A stretch of DNA of 36,807 nucleotides, taken from the NCBI GenBank assembly GCA_964523405.1, contig CAZGAQ010000046.1, positions 1-36,807 on the forward strand, given 5' to 3'. Positions 9,061 through 16,469 of the stretch are shown piece after piece. How positions within the stretch are numbered: the stretch's first letter is position 1; each line of letters opens with the position of its first letter. The notes under the pieces were generated by a model. That model was not told where the DNA came from. It was given only the letters and a program-made list of their open reading frames with translations, and ran no database searches. Both the position numbers and the translations under genes were made by a program. The stretch comes from CAZGAQ01 sp964523405 (lineage in GTDB: Bacteria > Planctomycetota > Phycisphaerae > UBA1845 > Fen-1342).

Positions 9061-10686
9061 ATGACCCGCAGCATCAGACTCGTCACCAGCCGGATTCCGC
9101 CCACGCCCCGCACTCGTGTTGCCCGTGTCCGCGGCCAGGCCGTGCTGCTCGCGGTGGCCGCGCTCTTGTACTGCAACTGCGCCGGCCCGCGCACGACGCA
9201 GTGGGGCACGCCTACCGGCGCCTCCGGGCGGTCGGGGGCCCAGCCCCCCACCCACCTCCTCCCCCTGAGCGAGGCCGTGCTGCGCGACAAGCTCCGCGGC
9301 GCCTGGCTCGGTCAGATGATCGGCGTCTCCTGGGGTTTCCCCACCGAGTTCTACGCGCACCACAACTGGCAGATGTTCCCCGACCTGCACCAGGTGGACG
9401 GCACGCCGCAGAATACCTACGCCGCGTACGACGGTGGCCCGATCCCGGTTGACCGCCTTCCTGCCTGGAAGCCGGAGCTGATCAACGGGGCCTACTCACA
9501 GGACGACCTCTACGTCGAAGTCCCGTTCATGGAAGCGCTCGCCCACCACGGCGTGAATGCCGGCTGGGCACCGTTGAGCGCGGCGTTTGCCCGCTCAACC
9601 TTCCCTCTCTGGCACGCCAACGCCGCCGGACGCGAAAACCTCCGCGCCGGCCTCCGCGCCCCCGCTTCCGGGCACTATGCCCACAGCGGCGAAAGCGACG
9701 ACATCGATTGGCAGATCGAGGCCGACTTCGTCGGGCTCATGAATCCCGCCCAGCCGGACAGTGCCGCCGACCTCGCTTTCCGCGCCGGACACCTCATGAA
9801 CTACGGCGACGGCGTCTACGGCGGCGTGTTTGTGGCCACCATGATCGCGACCGCCTTCACCGCCGACTCCGTCTGCACCGTCGCCGACGCGGGGCGCCTG
9901 GCCGTCCCGCCCGGTAGTGCCTACCGCCACGTGCTCGACGAGGTCCACGCGGCCTGGTTGCGCGGCGATAGTTACGACGCCAATCTCGCGGCGCTCTACG
10001 CCCAGTGGGGCGGCCTGGACCGCTGCGCCGAACTGGCTGGCCCCCTGAACCCCCTGAACATCGACGCGAAATTCAACGGCGCTTTCATCCTGCTCGGCCT
10101 GCTCTACGGCGAGGGCGATCTGGCCGCCTCGCTGCGCTACGCAATGGCCGCCGGACAGGACAGCGACTGCAATCCGTCCAGCGTTGGCAGCATTCTGGGC
10201 GCGCTCTACGGCAGCCGCGCCCTGGCCGCAGACCGCACGGATTGGCTCTCGCAGCTCGATCTGACACAGAAGTTCGAGACTACGCCGTACGGACTCGACG
10301 AACTCGTCGACATGAACCTCGAACTCGCTCGCGCCGTGGTGCTCTTCAAGGGCGGCACGGCCCCGGGCGGTGGCACGTGGCAGATCCCCGTCATCGAGCG
10401 CGCGCCAACGCTCATCCTGGAGCAGTGGCCGCTCCTGCCCAACGATCCACCGGCCCTGACCGCCACCGCCAGGATCGAGTCCGATCGCACCGTCCGCGTC
10501 GGCGCCCACGCAACCGATGCCGACGGAATTCGCGCGTACCAGTGGTTCTTCGGCGATCTGACCTACGCCTCCGGCCCCGCGCACCGGCACACCTACCGCG
10601 CCCCGGGCACCTACGAACTGATCGCCTACGTCGCCGACACCACCGGCAACACAAGCTGCCAAGTCCTCGAGTTGACCGTGCCGTGA
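9061..10686 (+). CDS. Exported ADP-ribosylglycohydrolase-family protein with C-terminal PKD-like domain
   Basis: The ATG at 9061 has GGAG 9 bases upstream and gives 541 residues. The N-terminus has several arginines, a hydrophobic stretch (AVLLAVAALLYCNC) and a cysteine at 40, so it is secreted or a lipoprotein. The domain at about 70-430 carries LRDKLRGAWLGQMIGV, the acidic QDDLYVEV at 147-154, and GQDSDCNPSSVGSILGALYGS. These match the same landmarks in the protein at 5597-7528, so the two are distant paralogues. The last 80 residues (ARIESDRTVRVGAHATDADG, then YQWFFGDL and GTYELIAYVADTTGN) are a PKD-like beta-sandwich. The position usually filled by DDT/DTD carries QDD and DSDC, as in other secreted members, so the substrate may not be ADP-ribose. 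It converges with the RCC1-like gene, 23 bp apart. Confidence 0.85.
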   Translation: MTRSIRLVTSRIPPTPRTRVARVRGQAVLLAVAALLYCNCAGPRTTQWGTPTGASGRSGAQPPTHLLPLSEAVLRDKLRGAWLGQMIGVSWGFPTEFYAHHNWQMFPDLHQVDGTPQNTYAAYDGGPIPVDRLPAWKPELINGAYSQDDLYVEVPFMEALAHHGVNAGWAPLSAAFARSTFPLWHANAAGRENLRAGLRAPASGHYAHSGESDDIDWQIEADFVGLMNPAQPDSAADLAFRAGHLMNYGDGVYGGVFVATMIATAFTADSVCTVADAGRLAVPPGSAYRHVLDEVHAAWLRGDSYDANLAALYAQWGGLDRCAELAGPLNPLNIDAKFNGAFILLGLLYGEGDLAASLRYAMAAGQDSDCNPSSVGSILGALYGSRALAADRTDWLSQLDLTQKFETTPYGLDELVDMNLELARAVVLFKGGTAPGGGTWQIPVIERAPTLILEQWPLLPNDPPALTATARIESDRTVRVGAHATDADGIRAYQWFFGDLTYASGPAHRHTYRAPGTYELIAYVADTTGNTSCQVLELTVP

Positions 10687-10709
10687 GACCAGCCGCCGCA
10701 CTTCGGCCG

Positions 10710-11852
10710 CTAGAGCGCCCGCTGGTGGAGGGCCGCATCGCGCAGATCGACGTCGGAGTCCTGATCGAAATCGGCGTTCCCGCAACCAATCGGACCGGCG
10801 GCTTGGTCCGGCCCCAGCATAACCACCACGAACAGGCGCAAATCCGCGGGACTCATCAGCCCGTCACAGTTCAGGTCTCCGAATCGCGGCGGCGAGTGCT
10901 TCAGCGCCAGCGTGTGCAGCTCACCTCCGGCGACCGCGACGAAGTCCGTGTTGGGTGTCGGCGGGTTGCACTGCCCTCGCAGGTTGTAGCCCCACCCGAC
11001 CATCGATTCGTCGTTCTGTACCGCCAGGCTGAACTCCGCACCCGCTCCGATGGCCGCGAAGCCGCTGGCGGACGTCGGCACACTGCACTGGCCATAGTAG
11101 TTCCGCCCGAACGCGACGATCGTCCCATCATTCTTCAGCGCCAGACTGTGATACCACCCGGCCGCTATGCCAGCAAAGTCCGCGTTCGGCACCGGCACCG
11201 TGGACTGACCGTACGTGTTCACCCCCCACGCGCCTATCGTGCCGTCGGACCGCAGCCCCAGACTGTGGTTCCCTGCGGCCGCAACGGCCACGTAGTTGGC
11301 GTTCGGCGGCGCGACATTGCATTGCCCGTAATGGTTAGCTCCCCACGCGACGACCGTGCCGTCCACCTTCAGTCCCAGGCTGTGATCCGAGCCTGCCGCG
11401 ACGGCCACAAAGTCGGCATTGGGGGCCGGGACATTCAACTGGCCGTTGGCGTTGTATCCCCAGGCGACGACCGTGCCGTCGCTCTTCAGTCCAAGGCAAT
11501 GCGACCCGCCCACGGCCCCCCCCACAAAGCTCGCATTCGGCGCCGGCACGCTGCACTGGCCCGAACCGCTATAACCCCACACCGCGAGCGAGCCGTCCGC
11601 CCGCAGCCCCATGCTCGTCCACGAAGATGCGGAGATCGCGACGAAACCGCTGTTCGGAGCCGGCACGTTGCATTGGCCCGAACTGTTGCCCCCCCAGGCC
11701 ACGATCTCGCCGTTCTGGGCGCCAGCCCGGCCCGCGCCGCCGAACACCAACATGATCCCCGCCAGCATGGACAACCACCCGGCACCCGCCTTGTGGCCGG
11801 CGTGGCTCGTACAGATACCCAGATGCCCAATCATGGCTCGCGCTCGCCTCAT
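10710..11852 (-). CDS. Secreted RCC1-repeat beta-propeller protein with dockerin-like C-terminus
   Basis: The ATG at 11852 has AGGAG 7 bases upstream and gives 380 residues with a long signal sequence ending GRAGAQ. Seven repeats of about 39 residues follow, each of the form xVAWGxNxxGQCNVPxPNxxFVAVAAGxxHSLGLKxDGT. They match RCC1/BLIP-II-type blades and should close into one seven-bladed propeller. The tail has paired dockerin-like segments (GDLNCDGLMSPADLRLF and DFDQDSDVDLRDAAL). Propellers of this kind usually bind proteins, and the target is unknown. The strongly similar GQCNVPxPN segment in most blades suggests recent repeat expansion. The stop lies 23 bp from the stop of the converging gene at 10686. 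Confidence 0.88.
   Translation of the reverse strand: MRRARAMIGHLGICTSHAGHKAGAGWLSMLAGIMLVFGGAGRAGAQNGEIVAWGGNSSGQCNVPAPNSGFVAISASSWTSMGLRADGSLAVWGYSGSGQCSVPAPNASFVGGAVGGSHCLGLKSDGTVVAWGYNANGQLNVPAPNADFVAVAAGSDHSLGLKVDGTVVAWGANHYGQCNVAPPNANYVAVAAAGNHSLGLRSDGTIGAWGVNTYGQSTVPVPNADFAGIAAGWYHSLALKNDGTIVAFGRNYYGQCSVPTSASGFAAIGAGAEFSLAVQNDESMVGWGYNLRGQCNPPTPNTDFVAVAGGELHTLALKHSPPRFGDLNCDGLMSPADLRLFVVVMLGPDQAAGPIGCGNADFDQDSDVDLRDAALHQRAL
10890..11708 (-). repeat. Seven tandem 117-bp coding repeats (RCC1-like blades)
   Basis: Seven in-frame units of about 39 codons follow one another without linkers. The best-kept part encodes WGxNxxGQCNVPxPN, and the end of each unit encodes HSLGLKxDGT. Later units (toward 10890) diverge more, for example AFGRNYYGQCSVPTSAS in unit six. 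Boundaries are approximate. Confidence 0.8.
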
Positions 11853-12049
11853 GACTGCTCTCCTGTGGCACAACATCTTGCCGGAATGCGGAACGGACAT
11901 GTCCCCCGTTGCTTCGGCCCTGCTCCGAAACCCGCCGGAGCGCAAGCATGCTACCGAGTCCCCCGGCGGGCGCACAGGGTTTTCTGGCGATGGCTCAGGG
12001 ACCGGGAGCGGCTCGATCGGTCCGCCACCACGACCCGCCGGCGGCGCTC

Positions 12050-12337
12050 TCAGGGCCCCTCAATCAGCACAGCCCGGTACGTCGCGCCCTTGAAGCGATG
12101 CTCACGCGCAGCGCGGTAGGCCGGACTGTCGTACCACGCCCTTGCGGCCGCGCGAGTAGGGAATTCGAGGATGACGACGCCTTCCACTGGCGGGCCTTCG
12201 AGCGCTTCCTGCGCGCCGTAGGCGGCGAGGACCTGCACGGGATGGCCGGTGAGCGACGCCTCGGCGAGCGGGCCATGGGCATCCAGCTCGGCGTTGTCGG
12301 TCGTGGCTTCGCGGATGAAGATGGCGTAGGCGGGCAT
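12050..12337 (-). CDS. DUF1330 family protein
   Basis: The ATG at 12337 has GGAG 6 bases upstream and gives a 95-residue protein, the usual length for this ferredoxin-like (dimeric alpha/beta barrel) family. Supporting segments are MPAYAIFIREATTDNAELDAH at the start (a beta strand then helix), VVILEFPTRAAARAWYDSPAY, the family signature in the second half, and a closing RAVLIEG strand. A longer frame to 12757 is open but antisense-like and is not used. The function of DUF1330 proteins is not established. The gene lies 115 bp downstream of recQ on the same strand and could be read from it. Confidence 0.88.
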   Translation of the reverse strand: MPAYAIFIREATTDNAELDAHGPLAEASLTGHPVQVLAAYGAQEALEGPPVEGVVILEFPTRAAARAWYDSPAYRAAREHRFKGATYRAVLIEGP

Positions 12338-12452
12338 GGCGGACTCCGAGATAGACGACGAACGCCAGGACGGCTGCGGAAAGGTCTGCCGCAAGCAAGG
12401 CCAACCCTGCCGCGTAACGCCAATCAGGGGCACCGCGAGCCAGGACGGGCGC

Positions 12453-14735
12453 TCAGCCCGCCGGTACCCCGGCGTGCCGCTCCACAAATGCCAGCACCTC
12501 CGCAAACGGCGCGGACTGCAACAGGCCGAAGTCCTTGTGCCCACGCAACCGCGCCCGCGTCGTTGCCGGCGACGACAGCCCACACAGGAAACGCGCCAGT
12601 TGCCGCGGCGTGGCCAGCGCCGCATGCTTCTCTGCCCGCAGTGCCCGCAGCCGCGCCGCCTCCGTCGCGCCTGGCGGGCTGTGCCGCGCCACCGGCAACG
12701 GCCGGGCAACCTCGCCGTCGCATCGCGCGCAGTGTCCACACGCGGCGCGCACCTCACCGAAGTACTGCAGGAGCGCGGCCGTCAGACACCCAGCCTGCTC
12801 GGCCCAAGCACAAACACCGCGAATCCGGGCGATATCGTGCTCCTCGCGCCGGGCGAACCGCGCCGCCAGCGTGGCCTGCAGCTTCACCCGGTCAACTGCG
12901 CTTGACCCACGCCCATAGCCCTGCCGCAGTCCCGCCGGCTGCAGGACCACAGCGCCCTGCTCCTCCAGATAGCCGAGTGCTTTGACGATGCGCTCGCGCG
13001 GTTCGCCCAGCGCACGTCCGGCTTCGTCCGCATCCAACGTGTACCACGTGCGCCCCTGCCGCGCCTGCCGGATGACCGCCTGCAGAAACGCGGCCCGCTG
13101 CGCGTCGAAGCCGCGCAAGATCTCCGGCCACGGCCGTTGCGGCTGGAACCTGAATTCCGTGTAGAACGGCCCGGTCGCGTGAAGCACGCCGTCCAGCTCC
13201 AGATACGTCAGCAGCGTCTCAACGACGAGCGGCCGCACGTCATGCTGCTGCGATAGCTCATACACCGAGATGTCGAACTCCTCCCCGCGGTCGAGGAGCT
13301 CGCCCAGCAGCGCCGCGACGGCCTGCGGCGTGGGCGTGTCACCGTACGAGAAGTTCGCCAGCGTGACGACATCGTCCGCACAAGCCAGCAACTCGCAGAA
13401 CGCCGGCTGGCCGTCGCGCCCGGCTCGGCCGATCTCCTGCATGTAGCTTTCCAGGCTCTTGGGCAGGTTGTAGTGATACACGTAGCGGATGTTCGCCTTG
13501 TCGACGCCCATGCCGAACGCGATCGTCGCCACCACGATCGCCTGGTCCGAGGCCATGAACGCGTCCTGCACACGGTTGCGCCGGTCCGCGTCCAGTCCCG
13601 CGTGATACGCCTCGGCGGCGAAACCCCGCTGCGTCAAAGCCTGCGCCACGTCCTCGGCCGTGCGCTGCAGGGTCACATAGATGATCGTCGGCCCGCGCGG
13701 GCGCTGCTGCACACAGGCCAGCAGGGTGCGCAGCCGCTCGTCGGCCGGGCAGGGCGTCACGCGGATGTTCAGGTTCGGGCGGTAGAAGCCAGTGTGCACG
13801 ACGTCATCCGCGGCGATGTCGAACGCGCGGGCAATATCGGCAGCGACGCTCGGCGTGGCCGTCGCCGTCAGCGCGAGGACGCGCTCCACCTTGAGTTGCC
13901 GGGCGAGGCGGGCGATCTTCAGGTAGTCCGGGCGGAAGTTGTGGCCCCATTCGCTGATGCAATGTGCTTCGTCGATCGCGAGCAGGGAGATGCGCCGTCG
14001 TTGCAGCAGGTGGAGGAAGCGTTCGTTGCCGAGACGCTCGGGCGAGACGTAGAGCAGCCGCAGTCGGTCGGAGCGCAGGCCCTCGTACACCCCGCGCGTC
14101 TCGTCGGGCCCCAGGCTCGAATCCAGCCGGGCGGCCGGCACGGAACGTCCCGTGAGGAACTCAACCTGGTCCTTCATCAGGGCGATGAGCGGCGACACGA
14201 CCACGGTGAGGCCTTCGAGCATCAAGGCCGGCAGCTCGTAGCAGAGGCTCTTGCCGCCGCCGGCGGGGAAGATGGCCAGGGCGTTCTTGCCCGCGAGCAG
14301 GCGCTCGATGACGGCTTGCTGGCCGGCACGAAACTCGGCGAAGCCGAACACGCGTGCGAGCAACTCGCGCGCCGCCTCCGGCTGGCCGGCGCCGACACGC
14401 GAAGAGGCAACCGGTGCTCGGGTCTCGCGTGATGACGAACACCTATCCTCAGCCGGGGCACCGAGCAGGCGTGGAGGTACGGCCTCTGCCCCGGCCGTGG
14501 GCTTGGCCGTGCCCCCGCGCGCGGCGGCAGGCCCGGTCTCTGCCTTGGCGCCCCGGATGGGCGGAAAAACGTGCAACGACGGAGAACCCTGGGCCGACGA
14601 TCGGCCGCGTGAGGTCGGCTCATCCGCTCTGGACGGTCCGGCCGGCGCGGCACGGGCGGGAGCTCGATCAGCCCCGGACGACGCAGCGCCCCGCTTCGAC
14701 TGCCCAACAACCCCTTCGCTCGCAGCGCGCACCAT
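12453..14735 (-). CDS. recQ: RecQ-type ATP-dependent DNA helicase
   Basis: This is a 3'-5' superfamily 2 DNA helicase for recombination and repair. With the ATG at 14735 (GGGAG 6 bases upstream) it has 760 residues. Motif 0 (FGFAEFRAGQ) precedes motif I FPAGGGKSLCYELPAL, with AGGGKS at 158-163, where alanine replaces the more usual threonine. Next come DEAH at 255-258 in IDEAHCISEWGHNFRPDY, TATATP, and motif VI QEIGRAGRDG at 433-442. A zinc-binding cysteine set ends in CGHCARC, and a Lys/Arg-rich tail follows. The first 110-120 residues before the helicase are a low-complexity Ala/Gly/Pro/Ser stretch unusual for RecQ. A start at 14882 is possible but has no ribosome-binding site. The real start could also lie downstream. 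Confidence 0.92.
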   Translation of the reverse strand: MVRAASEGVVGQSKRGAASSGADRAPARAAPAGPSRADEPTSRGRSSAQGSPSLHVFPPIRGAKAETGPAAARGGTAKPTAGAEAVPPRLLGAPAEDRCSSSRETRAPVASSRVGAGQPEAARELLARVFGFAEFRAGQQAVIERLLAGKNALAIFPAGGGKSLCYELPALMLEGLTVVVSPLIALMKDQVEFLTGRSVPAARLDSSLGPDETRGVYEGLRSDRLRLLYVSPERLGNERFLHLLQRRRISLLAIDEAHCISEWGHNFRPDYLKIARLARQLKVERVLALTATATPSVAADIARAFDIAADDVVHTGFYRPNLNIRVTPCPADERLRTLLACVQQRPRGPTIIYVTLQRTAEDVAQALTQRGFAAEAYHAGLDADRRNRVQDAFMASDQAIVVATIAFGMGVDKANIRYVYHYNLPKSLESYMQEIGRAGRDGQPAFCELLACADDVVTLANFSYGDTPTPQAVAALLGELLDRGEEFDISVYELSQQHDVRPLVVETLLTYLELDGVLHATGPFYTEFRFQPQRPWPEILRGFDAQRAAFLQAVIRQARQGRTWYTLDADEAGRALGEPRERIVKALGYLEEQGAVVLQPAGLRQGYGRGSSAVDRVKLQATLAARFARREEHDIARIRGVCAWAEQAGCLTAALLQYFGEVRAACGHCARCDGEVARPLPVARHSPPGATEAARLRALRAEKHAALATPRQLARFLCGLSSPATTRARLRGHKDFGLLQSAPFAEVLAFVERHAGVPAG

Positions 14736-14972
14736 ATCCTGCTCCCACCGTGCCGACGCTTTCCCGGCCGCCGACTGTGTCCAGCGGCCACCGTCCGGCC
14801 CATTCCGCAGGCCGTTCCCGACTAGGCATCCCAACCCAAGAGCCCCAGACAGGCACATCCCGAACAAAATCCTAATATACATCAGGAAATGGCGGCGTCA
14901 AACGGAATTCAGCACGCCGCGGGATTTGCCTGCAGACGGCATCACGAATGAGGGCGAATACCTGAGGGCGGG

Positions 14973-15545
14973 CTATACGTCGAGGCGCTCCAACTCGCCC
15001 CAGAACTCAATCTCGCGCGGCTTGTCAGGGGCAGAGTATGGATTGGGAACGCCGAACTCGGCCCGCAGATAGTCCGCCAAGTCGGAGCCGTAGTAGATGA
15101 TGTCGGTCTGGTACACAGAAAAGACCGGGTTGCCGGCCTCGCACGGTGCCGCCGGGAGGTAACGGTGCCCGACGACCGGTATGAGCAGCGGCGCCGCGTG
15201 CACCGCCTCGCGCGCCCGCGCCTGGGCGGCCGCCAGCGATGCGGGCCGGGGGCCCCACGCGGGGAGCCAGAAGGCGTTGTACTCGACGTCAAAGCACATG
15301 CCATCAGCCGGCCAATCGAGCTGCTCCTGTATGAGTGGCGAGGTGGGCACGCGCCAGTCGGGGAAGCGCTCACCGACCGGCAGCGCGTACTGCAGGAAGC
15401 TCCGCAAGTCGGGCGGAAAGTGGAACCCGTGCGCCGCTTCAGCCGCCTCACACTGGGCTTCGGTGAGGCCCGGCGCGAACGAGATCCCCTGCAGCTGCAT
15501 CACTTCTACGGCCATCCGCAAGTACTCGCGGCCCAGAGTCGGCAT
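14973..15545 (-). CDS. SMI1/KNR4 (SUKH)-like protein
   Basis: With the ATG at 15545 the protein has 190 residues. The recognisable part is LTEAQCEAAEAAHGFHFPPDLRSFL, the leading helix pair of the SMI1/KNR4 superfamily. It is followed by LPVGERFPDWR, and a C-terminal part with PVVGHRYLPA, NPVFSVYQTDIIYYGSDLADYL. That last pattern, a compact sheet then a helix, is seen in many members of this family. SUKH proteins often act as immunity proteins against nuclease toxins, but no toxin gene is adjacent, so here this is only a family property. The start is uncertain (ATGs at 15572, 15545, 15515 and 15500) because none has a strong ribosome-binding site. Confidence 0.75.
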   Translation of the reverse strand: MPTLGREYLRMAVEVMQLQGISFAPGLTEAQCEAAEAAHGFHFPPDLRSFLQYALPVGERFPDWRVPTSPLIQEQLDWPADGMCFDVEYNAFWLPAWGPRPASLAAAQARAREAVHAAPLLIPVVGHRYLPAAPCEAGNPVFSVYQTDIIYYGSDLADYLRAEFGVPNPYSAPDKPREIEFWGELERLDV

Positions 15546-15677
15546 GGTTCTACCGGCAATTGTGGACAGCATCACCTGCGCGGCCGTCCGTGCACAGCGG
15601 TCCGTCGGCGGCGCGGCCCTTGCTGCCGGCACGGTAGCAGCGCGGCCCCACCCCTTCAAGTACGCGGCTGACGCCCC

Positions 15678-16163
15678 CTACTTCCCCGGCTTCGGCACGT
15701 GCTGGTCGATCAGGATCTGATTGCCGTCGGGGTCGAGGAGCGTGCAACTCGCGGGGCCGGTGCCGGACTCGTCGGCCGTCGTCGTGAGCGTGAGGCCGCG
15801 GGTTTGGAGCGTGCGCTGGAGGTCGCGGACGTCGTCGAAGTCGGGCAGCGTCGCGGTCGTGCGATCCCAGCCGGGATTGAAGGTCAAGATGTTCTTGTCG
15901 AACATGCCCTGGAACAGGCCGATCGTCGCGGTGTCGTTCTGCAGGATGGAGTAATCGCGGCCGTTGCCGCCGACGACGTGGAACCCGAGCTTCTCGTAGA
16001 ACGCGCGGGACACGGCCAGGTCCTTGACGGCCAGACTGACGGAGAAGTTGCCCAGCTTCACCTGCTCACCTCCCGTGGCCGGCCGCGTGCTCGGCTTGGT
16101 CGCCTGCGTTGCCGCTACCGCGCTCAGGACACACACCGCCAAGCTCACGACGATACGCGTCAT
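15678..16163 (-). CDS. Exported glyoxalase/VOC superfamily protein
   Basis: The ATG at 16163 has GGAG 6 bases upstream and gives 161 residues. The start (TRIVVSLAVCVLSAVAATQA) is a signal peptide or membrane anchor. An upstream ATG at 16175 is less favoured. One VOC module follows: FSVSLAVKDLAVSRAFYEKLGFHVVGG at the front, a middle DYSILQNDTATIGLFQG, and CTLLDPDGNQILIDQH at the end. VOC proteins include dioxygenases, glyoxalases and resistance proteins. The metal ligands usually come from paired modules, so this protein would need to dimerise. Export is uncommon for the family. It is divergent from the histidine kinase at 16470. Confidence 0.85.
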   Translation of the reverse strand: MTRIVVSLAVCVLSAVAATQATKPSTRPATGGEQVKLGNFSVSLAVKDLAVSRAFYEKLGFHVVGGNGRDYSILQNDTATIGLFQGMFDKNILTFNPGWDRTTATLPDFDDVRDLQRTLQTRGLTLTTTADESGTGPASCTLLDPDGNQILIDQHVPKPGK

Positions 16164-16469
16164 GGCTGTCTCCATGGTTTCTCGGTCCTTGAGGAATCGC
16201 GCCACGGCAAATGGCCTAACCGCGCATCTACGCGGTACTCAGCACCGCCAGCCCGAGTCACTCGCAGGAGTATAGGCAAGACAGGAGGCGCGGGCGGACA
16301 GACCGCGCATGGCAGGCTATCGGAACTTCGCCGCGGCGTCGGGACGAGCCGGCGCAGGCCAACACGATACCTGCTAATCACTCGCGCTCGTCAAGTGACC
16401 GATTTAGCGACACTAGCCGCACGACCGCGCTCTCCACGTACCAGTCTGGCACCGCGGCGCGAATTGGGT
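16164..16469. other. Divergent intergenic region, VOC gene / histidine kinase
   Basis: These 306 bases should contain promoters for the leftward VOC gene and the rightward kinase. I see no clear -35/-10 pair and no convincing operator or small gene. The kinase ATG is preceded only by a weak ATTGGG. Confidence 0.35.

Noticed and set aside
12050..12757. Longer version of the DUF1330 gene starting at 12757
   Set aside because: The extra 140 residues are Arg/Cys-rich and antisense-like. The ATG at 12337 has a good ribosome-binding site and gives the usual family length.
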